The notes: a model not told the origin generated them from the letters alone. Shown: positions 32,970-45,789, numbered from the stretch's first letter. The stretch is 64,000 nt of DNA from Gnetum montanum (GCA_015680685.1 MNCI01010443.1:1217483-1281482); one strand, 5' to 3'. Translations and numbers: made by a program.

Positions 32970-33405
32970 TAAGAAAACATCCGCTATGACGTAAAACTAG
33001 CAAAGCTCATCCACTATGATGTAAAACTAGCAAACATAGTTCACTGTGACTATAAACTGGCACACAGATAGTTCGCTATGACTATAAACTAGCATAGATC
33101 ATCCGCTACGATGTAAAATTGGCAAAGCACATCCACTACAATGTTAAATTAGCACAGATGATCCACTACGACCTTAAACTGGCCCATCCACCATCCTCTA
33201 CGATGATAAACTAGCACAGCAGTCTATTGGGACCTTAAACTAGCACAGTGGTTTGCTAGGACCTTAAACTAGCACAGTGACCATCTGCTACGATGATAAA
33301 CTAGCACAGTGGTCTCCTAGGACCTTAAACTAGTACACCAAGGTTTGCTGGGACCTTAAACCAACACATTACATGGTCTACCAGGACCTTAAACTAAGTT
33401 CATGC
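32970..33405. repeat. Minisatellite after integrase, Tat-3
   Basis: About fourteen units of 'gctatgacgtaaaactagcaaa' or 'ggaccttaaactagcaca', spaced 25-40 bases. Equivalent to 18,400-18,790. Confidence 0.85.
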
Positions 33406-34752
33406 CACAACATCTTCAGCATGCATCCATGATCATTTAATCAAGCGAGCACACACAGTGCCAACACAGGGTGGGATGTTGTAGGTCCAGAATGTAGTTC
33501 ACGATGCCAAGAAAATTCCCTCTAGAATATATGCAATGCCACTGCCCCTGGCATATTGCTGATCCTCCAGAGATGTTGTCTGATATCTTACTGACCTTCT
33601 GGAGCTACCGCCACCATAGCCCGTCTCCCTGGAAATAGCTTCAGTGGTCAGCATCCACTGTTGGAGTCCTAACACTATTGTGGCCCAGCCACAAAAGTGC
33701 TACCCTCCATCCCCCACCATTTTTTGGGCCCAAAAGACATTTAGCTGTTGGGCATCTCACCGTCCAGCTAAACTGCATAATGTTTGTCTTGGGTGGGGAC
33801 TCCTAAGCACATGCATCACTGCAACTCCTAGCCACCTCAACTCCTCCACGGTGATGCTACCATAACCGTTGCTGGACTTTCTAGTTTGGATGTCAAATGC
33901 CTTAGAAACAACATCCATTGCTCCAGTAGCATCCAAAGCAAGAAAGACCTTTTCCTTCATCTTACTTGATGGTTGTTTCTTCTAGTTTTCTCTCTGTTGT
34001 GTTTGCAGGATATGTGCTAGAGGGGCGTCGATCTGAGGTGCATTTTGCCAAGGCAGCAAGACACTACATCATTCCAAGGTGGTCATCCTAACTAGCTTGG
34101 CTACATGGGAGTGCACATCTTATCCTCCCTCTTAACCTCCCTTACCTCATTCCCTACAACTGCAATTCTCCTTCTCATACCTCTTTTACAAACTTTTCCC
34201 AATGCTTGTAAAGCTCTTCCATATGCTCAACCACAAAGTCCATGGTGCACATAATGCAACTCGTCACATGGGAAGCATCTATAGGCAGGTCAAAACCCCA
34301 CATGGATGTAACGCAACTCATCATAGGAAAGAAACACTTGTCCTACAACAACAAGGTTGTTTGCAAATGAAAATGGAAAAATAGCAAAAGAAAAGCATAA
34401 ATGAGAAAAAGCTCAAAAAATGTGCCTAAAACAAATGGCACATTACCTGTTCACAATGACCATCTCTAAGCATTTCGACAAGAAGTCAAAAGCTAGTAAA
34501 AGAAAATATGACCATGTAAACAATCCCCTCACAAGAATTTCGATGAGGGACCTTGCTAAGTTTCATCTTTACCTTTTCTTAAACCTTCTCCCTCCAATCT
34601 ATCCTTTTCTTTTTTTCTTGCATAGCCATCCTATTACTCCCAAACGTAGCTAAGCGACATCTAGATGATTATTGAAGAATAATGTTAGATTTTTGTCTCT
34701 CATGATGTTTTGTATTCTTTGTTGGCGTCTCTTAGGCCCATCCTCCAAACAT
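33406..34752 (+). other. 3' untranslated region of Tat-3
   Basis: No convincing gene. Contains 'gctgatcctccagagatg' (about 33,558), 'gatgtaacgcaactcatc' (about 34,305) and 'cttgtcctacaacaacaaggttg', blocks shared with Tat-4 at 36,730 and 37,595-37,655. Small open frames are not coding by appearance. Confidence 0.6.
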
Positions 34753-34765
34753 CGACAAAGAGGGA
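34753..34765 (+). other. Polypurine tract of Tat-3
   Basis: CGACAAAGAGGGA, four bases before the LTR start TGAAACACCA. Confidence 0.7.
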
Positions 34766-34769
34766 CCAT

Positions 34770-36509
34770 TGAAACACCATACAATTTTAAGACCCTCTTG
34801 CTTCACAAGTGTAGCCTCATGACAGCTTGGTAGGAAAATATGGGAACTGAGGTTATACTATTCAGTTTGGCAAGTTTTCTACCTCTAGATCTAATAGGCC
34901 TAATGGACTCTCTAGCCTACCGACTTGGAAAATTCACCCAATTGTCAGTCTACTTAGAAACTGTGCTAGGGGTTGTCTATGGTGTTTAGGATGGACAAAA
35001 CAATTCAACAAGTTTTCTAGTAGAGAATTTTGCTAAGCTGCACAGCATAGCAAGCATTCAAAAAATCAATCAAGTGTCTGAATATGAGTTTTGGTAGGGT
35101 GTTTGCACAAGGCAAAGTTAGACTTTAGCCCATATAGGGTGCTAAGCTATGCTACGCTATATAGCATAGCAGAGCGGAGCAAGGGCAAAACAAGCAAATT
35201 TTTCTCCTTGCAGTTTTGATAGAAGTGTAAATTACATTGGCTACTACACTATGCTATGCTACATAGTGTAGCATAGTGTAGCAAATATGCAAATTAATGA
35301 AATTCTTCAAAGGTTAACCCAATGTGCGCCAAAGCTTCCAGCAATTACTATTGACTCTAAAGCAAGTTTTCTGCTTAAACTGGTGGCTACGTTGTGCTAT
35401 GCTACATAGCATAGCACAGCATAGCAAGTAGCTACCCTATGCCAATGTGCTATACTACATAGCATAGCACAGCATAGTTAATAGATACACTACTTCAATG
35501 TGCTTCATTTCTCTCTTGCATTTTTGGCACACCTAATTCCAGCATGTGCAGTTTTGACAACATGGTTGTAGCATAGCAAGTTCGTGACTGGTTTTGCACA
35601 TCTACATAGTATGGGCACATCAGCATCTTATGGGTCTAGGACACATGGCATCCAGGCCTCATTTCTCACTTGCTTCTAGCCCTATAAATACCCCAATTTG
35701 CAATGCTCAAGGGTTGGCATTTTTTGCAGTTGGTAATTTTTGTTGTCAATTCGCGTTGGCATTTTGTGTTGGCTTTTTGGCATTGACATTTTATGCATTG
35801 GATTTTCTACGATCGACTTCCTGACTCAAATAATTGTTATCTTTTAAGTTTGCACTCAAAAGCATAGTTGAGGCATCCAGGCCTCATTTCTCACTTGCTT
35901 CTAGCCCTATAAATACCCCAATTTGCAATGCTCAAGGGTTGGCATTTTTTGCAGTTGGTAATTTTTGTTGTCAATTCGTGTTGGCATTTTGTGTTGGCTT
36001 TTTGGCATTGACATTTTATGCATTGGATTTTCTACGATCGACTTCCTGGCTCAAATAATTGTTATCTTTTAAGTTTGCACTCAAAAGCATAGTTGAGGCA
36101 TTTTGAGCGTTCTCGTCATTCTTGAACTCTATGTGCACCTCCGGCATTGTATAACTTGTTATACATTTTTAAGCAAGGAAGAGATTCGAACCTATGACTT
36201 TGTGGTGATGCATTTTCTTCCCCCCATCTTATTCTATTATCTCTTTATTGTTATCATTATTTGGCATTATTTTCTTTATTCCTGCCTTTATTGATCATCA
36301 AATTTTTTTTTTGCCTTATGTATCTCATACTTAAAACAACATTTACAAAAGGTTAAGTTACACCGATTAAGTCCTTGTCTGATCAACCAGACCATTCAAG
36401 GTGCCCCATTTCCATTTTATCTAGCATAGCCCTTGCACAGATCCAGGGTTAAACTGTTCACTAGGCAACCTCTCGGTGTTTCCAGCCACCAACGTTTTCG
36501 GTCGCTACA
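34770..36509 (+). repeat. 3' LTR of Tat-3
   Basis: TGAAACACCA ... GGTCGCTACA, 1,740 bases. The U3 has nested palindromes of GCTATGCTACATAGCATAGC type (35,150-35,480). The core promoter region is tandemly duplicated (225-base units), giving TATAAATA at 35,683 and 35,908. Confidence 0.85.
35647..36096. repeat. 225-base tandem duplication containing the LTR core promoter
   Basis: 35,647-35,871 and 35,872-36,096 are nearly identical (I see two differences). Each has the TATA box, 'aagggttggcattttttgc' and the following leader. Two similar open frames here are LTR sequence, not genes. Confidence 0.9.
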
Positions 36510-38233
36510 ACATGCGATCTACTAGGACTTGAAAATAGGTTCATAGTTTAGCACACATAGCTCAACATGCACAATTCTATGGACAAGTGAGCATAGATAC
36601 TTCCAATCCTCTGTCATCTACCCACACCTTTTAGGTAGGATGGGGTAGGGCATTATAGTTTTAGAATGGAGTTCATGTTATCAAGAAAAAACCTCTTAAA
36701 CATTTTCAATGTTACCACCCTTGGCATTTTGCTGATCCTCTGAAGATGCCCTCAGGAATTTTGCTAATCCTCCAAAGATGCCCTTGAGCATTTTGTTGAC
36801 CTTCTGGAGCTACTACCACCATCACCAATAGTACCACCCCTAAGCTACGTTGACAACATTACCAACCTTGGGTATTTCATTATTAGTTGAAGCTCTCACC
36901 ATCAACACCACTCGCTAGAGTCCTAGCAATACTGTGTCCTAGCCATAGCACTACCATCCTTCATCCCTTACCATTGCTCAGGCTTGGAAGTGCATCTAGC
37001 AACTTGGCTCCCTACCATTTTTTTGGATTTCCAGGTTCATATCCTTGGTGTGGAATCTCGAGCACCTACACCATCATCAACCTTAGCCACCTTGTTGGCC
37101 TCTTTGGGGTGCTCGCTTCCAGTGTAGCTATTGGAGCTTTTGCAGCCTTTTGGTTTCAACACTTGCACTGGCCTTCTTGCTTTGGCATTGCAAGATCTTA
37201 TAATTGGTCCAACACTTGTGGCACTTGTAGCACCCTTGCAACCAATAGTTTTCTCCTATCCCACATGTAGTATGGTTTTTTTCTTACCTTCTCTATGTTG
37301 TGTTTGTAGGATGAAGCCCCAAAGGTGGTCATTTAGAGATGCATCTCATCATAGCAGCAAATCACCACACTACTCTAATGTTCTTGGTTGGACTTGCCAA
37401 GCCACTTGAGAGTGTGCATCCCTATTACCATGATCTAGCCTACTTGCATTTATCCCTTTACCTTGCATTTTTCCATCTTCCCTGTTAGCTTCTCTAATGC
37501 ACATGTCATCCTTCTTTTAGTCAACCGCAAAACCCATGATAGACATAATGCAACTTGTTCCATGGGGAGCCTCTATGAGCTAGTTAGAGCCTAAGTGGAT
37601 GTAATGCAACTCATCCTAGGAAGGAAATACTTGTCCTACAGATGCAACATGGTTGCCTCTAAGTAAAGCCCATCATTTAGCATGAAGTCCACTCGATGAT
37701 AAGCATCTTGTAGCTAGAATTTCATAAAAGAAAAATAAAAATCCAAAAAAAAAAGCATCAAACTCAGAAAAAAGAGGCAGGCGAGTGTAAAACATGTCCC
37801 CACATAAAATCTACCAAAGCTATAGTTTCACAACTGGTCCAACCCTAAATGTGCATTGGCCTTCTAATAAGCATTTGACGAAAGGTCAACATGTTAGGGG
37901 TAAGCCATTCCAATGCCATGAGTGATGGATCTCTCACAAGCATTCTGATGAGAGGCCATTTTTTTGATGACAAGGCATCCTAGTGCCATGATCATAGTCA
38001 ACCGTGTTAACCTTGCATCTTGTAGTGTGATACATCGTTTGCATGTCATTTCTCCTTTGCTATCCCAAGTCAATTCCCTACATCCATTACCTTTAGCATA
38101 TCATTTCCTTTAGCACTCTTGAGCTTGGCAAGGTGTCATTTGAGTAGGTACTGATGAGTGATGTTGGTGTCATGCCTACTATGGTGTTTTGGGTTCTTTG
38201 TCAATGTCTCTTGGGCCACTCCTCCAAACATCA
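36510..38233 (+). other. 3' untranslated region of Tat-4
   Basis: Shares 'gctgatcctc-gaagatgcc' (two copies near 36,730-36,790), 'gacattctggagctac'-like and 'gatgtaatgcaactcatcctagg' (37,595) blocks with Tat-3. No convincing gene; the 127-codon frame at 36,887 has no recognisable domain and no support from the related elements. Confidence 0.6.
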
Positions 38234-38244
38234 ACAAAGAGGGG
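38234..38244 (+). other. Polypurine tract of Tat-4
   Basis: ACAAAGAGGGG just before LTR start TGAAACACCA. Confidence 0.7.
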
Positions 38245-38248
38245 CCAA

Positions 38249-39895
38249 TGAAACACCACCAAACTTAGGTGACAACAACTCAACAACAAATTTTTCTAAG
38301 TGTCAATATAAGGAAAAATTTTTCTATGTGATTGGCCCATGCTTGCACTACTGGGAATACACTCTAGAGTGTAGTCAGTGTAGCATGTAGCATAGAGCCA
38401 AAATTGCAAAATTTTCCAAGTGTCGACAGTAGTTGCAAAACTTTTTCTAAGTGTTGTTCTATGCTTCCATTCCCTTTGCTATCCTCTAGAGCGTAGCTAA
38501 CATAGTATGCACTATAGTGACTAATTTTTCCTAAGTGTCAAGCTAGAAGCTATTAAGCTAGCTTAACATGAAGGAAACATTTGGAAAATTTTCTAACTCT
38601 TGAAGCTACCCCTCCTACTATGCTCTAAAGTGTAGCTAGCATAGCTTGGATGAAGATTGCAAGTTTTGCCAATTTTTTCTAATTGTTAGTGTTACGCTCT
38701 CACTCTTCCTGCTACACTCTAGAGCATAGCTAGTGTAGCTAGCACTAGACTTCAATTTTTGCAAAATTTTCCTAACTATTAGGTTACGCTCTAGAGCATA
38801 GTAAGTGTAGCAATGTAGGAAAGCCTCCAAAAGTTGCTAGAGCTCAACACTAGCCTCCATCTTAGATCTAGCACTTCTCCAGTAAGCAAGATTAGAAACT
38901 TGCATCTCTTTCACATCCCCCTATGTCCCAAAATTATACTTAAGCTCAATCCCACTTGGAGAGCATAGTCCCAAAGTGTAGCCTCCAAATTGCATTATTT
39001 TGCATTTTTTGTAGGTACATTGCAGTCTCTTCAAAACTGGCACATGTAATCTTAGCAACATAGTCATGGTCTAGAAGTCTCTTGGGATCCATTAGAGCAC
39101 ACCAGAGAATAGCACCATTTTTCTCTAGTGGGAGCATAGTTGGTGTCAGCATAGCCCTAACTATCCCTTTTGCCACATGGTGCTTGATCTGCACTTCACG
39201 TCAACCCTAATCCTATGAATACCCCCGTGTTTCACATTTTAGGGGTTGGCATTTTGGAATAGTTAGTTGGTAATTTCATTTTAGCAATTGGCATTTTGGT
39301 ACTAGCACCCTTGCACTTGAACACACTTAATGCCTTGGAAAAACTTTGGGACACCACCTTTGCACATCACAACACATTTTAGCTCATAGGACACCATAGT
39401 AGCCAACCCAATAGGCTTAAACTAAATCATGGATGTCAATTTCATAGCCCAGACACTCCAAAGACTATGAATACATTGCCTACTATGCTCATCTATACAC
39501 TATGTACCTCCTCACCTCTATTTTACAATTATTATTCTCCCCTGTTTAGGGTGGTGCCATTCTTTCTCTCTCAAACTCCATTGCATTTTTCAAGCATTTT
39601 CTTCTGCATTTAGCATTGCACTTGCATTTTTTTGCTATTTTACACATTTTCACCATTGTTTTCACATTGGAAAACCATACTATGCTCTGGCTTAGTCAAT
39701 CCTAATACTACCAAAAACACCATGCAAACCACTAACACCTATTCATTGAAACACTTTGTAAGTCTTGGTTCAATTGATAAGACCATCCCAAGTGCTCCAC
39801 CTCTATTTTTTCCCCTCCAATGATAGCCCTATAGACAAGGAAAATGTTAAGGTTGTACATGACCATTCCAGCCGCTAATGTTTTCAGTTGCGATA
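38249..39895 (+). repeat. 3' LTR of Tat-4
   Basis: TGAAACACCA to TTGCGATA, 1,647 bases. The U3 carries many 'tacgctctagagcatag' words (38,340-38,830). A decayed TATA (TATGAATA) is near 39,214, with the usual 'aggggttggcattttgg' after it. Confidence 0.8.
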
Positions 39896-39904
39896 GGTAC
39901 AATT

Positions 39905-40593
39905 TAGGGACAAATGGGGGGTGTAAATGAAATGCAAATTGCTGATCTTATTTCCCAAAGGAATGTTGGAGTTGAGATGCCAACTGATGCTAAGCTTTGG
40001 AGGCTTCTAGAGATAGTTCTACATGACTATGCTGACTATGCTCGAGAGTGTACAATTAAATAAATTTTTCCAAAAAATGTGTTTTAGTGCAAGCTACACA
40101 AACTATACTCTACATCATAGTCTTAATAGGGAGAGCATAGCTAGGACACTTAGAAAAACTTGGCAAAAACTGATGCCCTCATGTAGACTATGTTGGCTAT
40201 GCTTTAGAGCATAGTAGGGAGTGTTGCCTTAGAAGTTAGAAAATCTACCAAAATGTTTCTTCCATGCCAAGCTAGCTTGACAACCTCTGGCTTGGCACTT
40301 AGGCAAATTTGCAAAACTAGCCATTTTTGTGCCAACTACATCGACTACACTCTAGAGTGTAGTCCTAGCAACGAGAGCGTATTCATGACACTTTGAAATT
40401 TTGGCAGCTACTATCAACACTTAGAAAAATCTTGTAAATCTAGACTATTTATGTCAACTACACAGACTATGCTCTGGAGTGTAGTCTTAGCAATGGGGAG
40501 TGTAGTCTCAACACTTATAAAAAATTTTCCAAGTTTTGACACTTAGACAAATTTGTAGTTGTGGCCTGGGAGATCAAATATTATGGTGTTTCA
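39905..40593 (-). repeat. Tat-5: inverted partial LTR
   Basis: The minus strand starts TGAAACACCA at 40,593 and runs through 'gctctagagtgtagtc' U3 words to a segment homologous to about 38,930 of Tat-4. So the first ~690 bases of an LTR of this family lie tail to tail with the Tat-4 LTR. It interrupts the Ath-1 3' LTR. Confidence 0.7.
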
Positions 40594-41058
40594 ATGTGCT
40601 TAATTAATCGCTACTTAATCTAGCTTAGTTTAGCCTAATTAATCATTTAATTACTTAAAGCATTAAAGAAAATGGCATAAAACATTAATGCATAAATAAA
40701 TAAATAATTTATATCCAAGTGCTACAAGTATTATCAAAAGGTTCATCTTTATTGTTGTTCACATTGTTGTGCTCAGGTACATCAATGCTTGAATAAAGAT
40801 TCATACACTTTATAACTCCTACTATGGGCACTCAGAAAATATTATAACTATCAAATGAAAAAACTCTAAGAAATTCGCTAAGCCTATGACAAGACCTTCC
40901 TTGAACACGACGAGTGAGTGAGTATTTATAGACTTTACTATGGAGTTGCATCAACAAGGCCTCATAAACATAGCAAATGCTATGTCAATGTGGCCCTATT
41001 GATGGGGCAAGACCATGATGATGGGGGCTCATCAACATGATACTTTGACACTTCATCA
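40594..41058 (-). repeat. 3' LTR remnant of Ath-1
   Basis: Matches 59,235-59,688. Starts TGATGAAG on the minus strand at 41,058; the last ~420 bases are lost where Tat-5 begins. Contains 'TATAAATA' at about 40,930. Confidence 0.8.
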
Positions 41059-41289
41059 TACCTCCACAACTAAATGAAAACTCATCCTCAAGTTCCTTTA
41101 AAAAACTAGAAAACTATGAGATTATTGATTGACACTTAACAAAACAAAATTGAGTGCGTGTGTGTACAAATCGACATCATTACAAAATTTGTAATGTTCA
41201 TGATACAAAATTAAACATCACGATATGATTATTCAAGCTAGACTACACATCCTCTGATGGCATGAAGATGGTTGAGAAAATCAAATAGT

Positions 41290-44110
41290 CTTAGGTGGTG
41301 GAGGTTCTTGAGGCTCCAAAGGACCTTTGCTAGCTTTGAGCACCTGCAGTGGCTAAGGAAGCTATGGCCATCTTGTTATGGTTGCTACCTTTGGTGGAAG
41401 GTAAAAGGCATCTATTAATGCCTTCATTTACTTCTCCTTGCTCTAGGGATCATTCATAGTCCATGCAGCATCACCCATGTGAGCTGGAATGAGGATATCA
41501 AAAGGATAGAAAATTAATGGGAATAGCTCCTTAATGTCAACAAAGCAAGCAGTGAATTATTTACGTTCAACATTAAATGCCCTAACTACAAGTTACAGTT
41601 CATGGTAGTCATTCATTCTTTTGGCTAGGCCCTCAACAATGAATCTTTGATCAATATGTTTATCCTTGAGAACCTTGAGTTTAGCATTTGCCACCACAAG
41701 ATTTTGCTTGATGTTCTTGGGATGCTTGAACTTGGCCTTGTACAATAGGTACAAGTTGGCCACATACTTTTTCAATTCTAACTACAGTTGTCTGATGGTC
41801 AAGATAGCTAAGTTTATGTATTGGAGGTTGGCAAGCTCTATATATTCTATCATCTACTCTATCTGCAACTCATTCAAAATAATTTTTACTTTATTATATT
41901 AATCAATCCCATCAACAATGGATTGCCATAATTCACATCCTTGTTGGAGTTACTAGAGGGTCTCATTCATCTTTTCCTTCACCACTTGAATGTGTTTCTC
42001 ATTTATTTTCTTCTGTAGGTTGACCTAGTTTCTATAGTGATTTTTCACTCTTTCAAATTTGAAAGCATCTAATTTCTAGGTGGCTACTTCTATTACAGTT
42101 GTTGGCAAAAGGCACAGACCTCCTCCATGAAGAGGTTTCTATTCTAGGCTATCAATCTCCTTAACTTTGTATTTTCTGTAGCTAGTTGCTCTTGCTATTG
42201 TGAATAAAATTAGTTAATTGTTGTTTATGGGCATCAACACTTTGCAAGTGATGGTTTGCTATGAATAGCTAAAAATTCTCTTGGCAAGTCAAATCCAAGG
42301 CCTTCTAAATTTTATGCTAGGTGGCCTCTACCAAGGATTAGTAAAATATTGTTATTTCCATTGCATCCTCCAACCATTTCAACTTGGTGTAAAGCTATTC
42401 AAGAGCTTCATCTCTTGTCAATGTTGGGTTGAAAAATGTAGGGTTGGTGATCTAGGCTCTCAGTTCAGCAACTTTTGCAACCAGGCATTCATTTAGCTCC
42501 TTAGCTATTTTGAGTTGCCGTTCTAGAATAATGTTCTTGCCTTTTGCCTCTAGTAGCTCTGACTGGGTTGTAGTTATACTATTTAGAAGGTTAAAGAAAT
42601 TTTAAAGTAGTTGTTCAATTTCTACCAATTGGTCCAGTAGTTCTTCATGCTATGCTATGTTTAATTTATCATTTATGGTCCTTGTGGACGTCTGCATGCC
42701 TTTAAGTGTAGTGATGTTTGGTATAGATGTTGCAGGTGCATTAAGTGTCTCGATGATTTTGTCAAAAACCACCTCTATTGTTGTTTTTTGTCCTTGGTGC
42801 TACATCAATAGTACTATTTCCCCCTTGCCATCCTCCAAGCACATTGAAAAGGTCACAATGTTCCCAAAAATCTTTGGGAGTTGCTACTATTTTGAGAGAG
42901 ATACTGTTACCTCTCTCATGCTAAGATTTGACCTCACATACAGTTGCATTCATTGGGTAGAGAAAATGGATCTACCTCTCCCCATTAGGCTAACTATTTG
43001 GGCCACCTCATTTAGATAACTCATCATGGACTGATACACAAATGGGTCTCCACAACTCATGCTTGTATGTTGCTCTTGCCCACTCAAGAGCCATTCCTAG
43101 AACTCACACAATTATTGGGATGTTACAGCAATGTCTATCATTATTTTTTGAGTGGAAAGTGGAGGTGGTGGTTGATTCTCCTCTTCTTGGATTGTTATGT
43201 TAGGAGTTTTTTCCTTCATCATCTCCACCTAATTAGTAGTTGTAGCACATTAGATAACATCATTAGTATAGTGAGCTCTTCCTCCCCTTTACCATAGATT
43301 TTTGATGAGGCATGAGAAGGAGAATATCTTCCTTTCATGTTCATTCTCCTTGAACCACTTCTCTATCTCTAGATATATTAGCTATGAAAGGTTGATTGAG
43401 AATCTTCCACTCAAAGCACCATATGCATAGGCAGAAAAAGTAGTGATCTTGCTGGGCCTCATCATGGGATTTAGGTGAAAGGCTATAATATTGTAATGGA
43501 TTCTTTCTACCAATGTGAGCACACCATACTCCTTATGGTTGACATCATAGCACCACTAAACCCATTCCTTTTTAATGTTATGATTCACATACATTAGAAT
43601 CCTGGCAAGATTCACCCTAGTTTTTGGCAACCCAAGTTTCTCTGCAATGGCTTGCACTAAGTAGGACACTGAAATATCCTTGATCTTGATCATTGAACCA
43701 ACTTGCTTGTTCCTCAAAAATAGGAATGTCTCTTCCATGTACCATTCCCTACTAAAAGTGATAATTGGCCATCTAGAAGAGGTCTTCAGTTGATTGTGTA
43801 CCTCTTTAGGTGGTTGCTCCAAGAAAGAGCCAAAGTTTAACTCTTAAAGAATTTTCTTTTGGACCTCCCTTGATCTAATTTGGTTTAAGCAGGCTTTTGT
43901 CAAGGTCACCTCAAGATTTTTTTTGTTGAGAGAGTGCCTCATCCTAGTGGGAATGTTTTCTTGTTGCCACATGTTCTAAATTTTAATGAATAGACCCCAC
44001 TTCGGCCTCTTTCCTAAGAGGTCCCATACCATGGGTTGCGATTGGTTCTTACTAGGCTTGTTCTTGGCCCCTTTCTATTCTTGGTTGTTTTTCCCTTAGT
44101 TGAGATGGTC
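41290..44110 (-). pseudogene. Extra coding-like region 3' of integrase in Ath-1, unknown product
   Basis: I do not recognise it. In element orientation a mostly open path with few stops runs from about 44,110: PMVWDLLGKRPKWGLFIK, then WPIITFSREWYMEETFLFLR and SYLVQAIAEKLGLPKTRVNL (open 43,556-43,822), then YGVLTLVERIHYNIIAFHLN and TFSAYAYGALSGRFSINL after one stop. Lower down is a lysine-rich, probably coiled-coil stretch (41,593-41,775) and a Pro/Thr-rich part. Athila elements are known to have an env-like frame at this place; I see no clear signal peptide or transmembrane segment here. It is absent from Ath-2. Confidence 0.5.
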
Positions 44111-45789
44111 CTCCTTTCTATGTGTGTTTACCTTTTAGTGTCATCTATGATAATAACACATTCATTATTTAGTAGATATAATCTGTAAGTTAAAATATTT
44201 GGATACCCTATCTTGTTAATTAGTTACACTTGACTATGGTTGGACCATGGCTAAATGATTATTTTATTAATTAATTTTTTATTATAAGTGTCACCGAAGC
44301 TCATTAGAAGGGTTTACCTCCTATAATTTGGTGTTTTAATGTTGATTTATTAGTTAAACCTTTGTCAAAAATGACACATTTGTGGCCCCCATGACTAAGA
44401 GCTTACCTCCAAGAGCTACAAGGTCAAGGAATGTAGTGATTCGGACAAATGGTTAGGAAGTTATGGGCTCTTGAAAGTTTTGAGCTCTAAAAACTACAAA
44501 AACTCCTTGGGAATTTAAGAGAAAATGTAAACATTTCTAAAGGAGTCACACATATATATAGGATTTTTGCAGTATGTCAATGGGGTTGCATGTACACATG
44601 CTCCATCAACAAGGCCTCATTTACAGGGTCCATAAACAAAATTTTCAAATTTGAATATTTCAAAAAATATAAGGAATTTTTGAATGAATTTGAGGTCTAT
44701 GGAGTTCCAGAAAAGCTAAGAATATGATGAAATCATTGAAGAGGATCTTTAAAAGCTCAAAAATTCAAAAAATTGATGGAGAATGTGTAAATTGGAGAAA
44801 ATACTTAAAGGAGCACACAGTCGGATGTAGAAGATGGGTGCATGATAGATTCTAATTGCAAAAATGCCTAAGGATAAGGTGCTCAATGAATCCAACTAAT
44901 AGATATGCGAGTCCTTCCCATAGTAGGAAAATGCTATGTTTGCCCTTGCATAACCTCATCCTAAGGAGTTTGTGGGCCCCATAGGTGATTAATGGTTTAT
45001 GAAAGTCCAGGACCAAAACTTGGAAGATTCTACTAAAGAATTCAAGTACGTCAGACAAAGACACCAAATAAGAACATGGACATTGACAATGAGGTGAGTT
45101 ATGGGTAGCATGAATGGATGATGAAGAAGGTAGAATGGAGTTTCGAATTGAGGTCATAAGAAGTCCCTTTGGAATTTGTGTTTAAATAACCTGAGAAGAT
45201 CCATCCTCAGTCCAAACCAAAACTAACCACTTTTAGTGACTTCAAATTGTTACTCCAAGATCGATCCACCCCCTTGAGACACAAGAGTGATTCCACAAAA
45301 TAACCACCATTCCTTAAAGAGAAGAGAAGAGAAGCAAGAAGTGAGAGAGGACCTTAGTTAGAGGGAACCTTCAATCATGGGTAACATGCCTTTCTAGTCT
45401 TACAACTAGTTCTTGTAGCTCATTTATTTGTCTAAAAGGTGTGCTTTGAATTCCAATCATTTTTTCCTATATATATATATATATATTCTTTGTTTATTTT
45501 CTTAATTGTTTTCAAATGGAAACCACACCATGCAAAGACTTATTTAATTTCCTGTTTATGGTTGACATGGAATGGTAAGAAATCCATAAAAGCACTCATG
45601 CACTCAAGTAAGCAGAAGAGTACAAAGAGTATTGAGTCCCCTTGAAGTCACATCCTATGTAAACCTTTAAATCCTTTCTAATTCTTGAAACCACAAATGT
45701 CAAAAAATTTATTAAATTTTTATTTAATGAAAAGGACCTCATATTCCCAAAATAAAGAAAACCATCGATTTTTTTGGATGAGTGGATGT
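44111..45789 (-). other. Noncoding region between integrase and the extra frame, Ath-1
   Basis: Homologous in blocks to 46,900-48,240 of Ath-2: 'gccttagttagagggaac', 'ggtgtgctttgaattc', 'aaccacaccatgcaaagac' and 'ccttgaagtcacatcc'. Contains a (TA)n run at 45,468-45,486. No gene seen. Confidence 0.6.

Larger units (their letters stand above)
27900..36509 (+). mobile_element. Tat-3: 5'-truncated Tat-type element
   Basis: Retains the intron part with antisense exon 1 and promoter, minisatellite, RT, RNase H, second RNase H, integrase, minisatellite, 3' UTR, polypurine tract and a 1,740-base 3' LTR. The 5' part is not present because Tat-1 inserted at 27,899/27,900; it would lie left of the window. 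The LTR end abuts Tat-4 3' UTR sequence, so Tat-3 itself inserted in Tat-4. 27,900-28,500 is AT-rich intron-like DNA without genes. Confidence 0.85.
36510..39895 (+). mobile_element. Tat-4: 3' end of a further Tat-type element
   Basis: Begins within sequence like the post-integrase repeats and 3' UTR of Tat-3, then a polypurine tract and an LTR. The rest would be left of Tat-3, outside the window. Confidence 0.75.

Noticed and set aside
35594-36058. Two similar small proteins (ASRPHFSLASSPINTPICNA...)
   Set aside because: They arise from the 225-base duplication of LTR promoter sequence and include the TATA box itself.
36887-37409. Overlapping 127- and 92-codon plus frames in the Tat-4 3' UTR
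   Set aside because: No domain, low-complexity composition, and the homologous Tat-3 UTR does not keep the frame.
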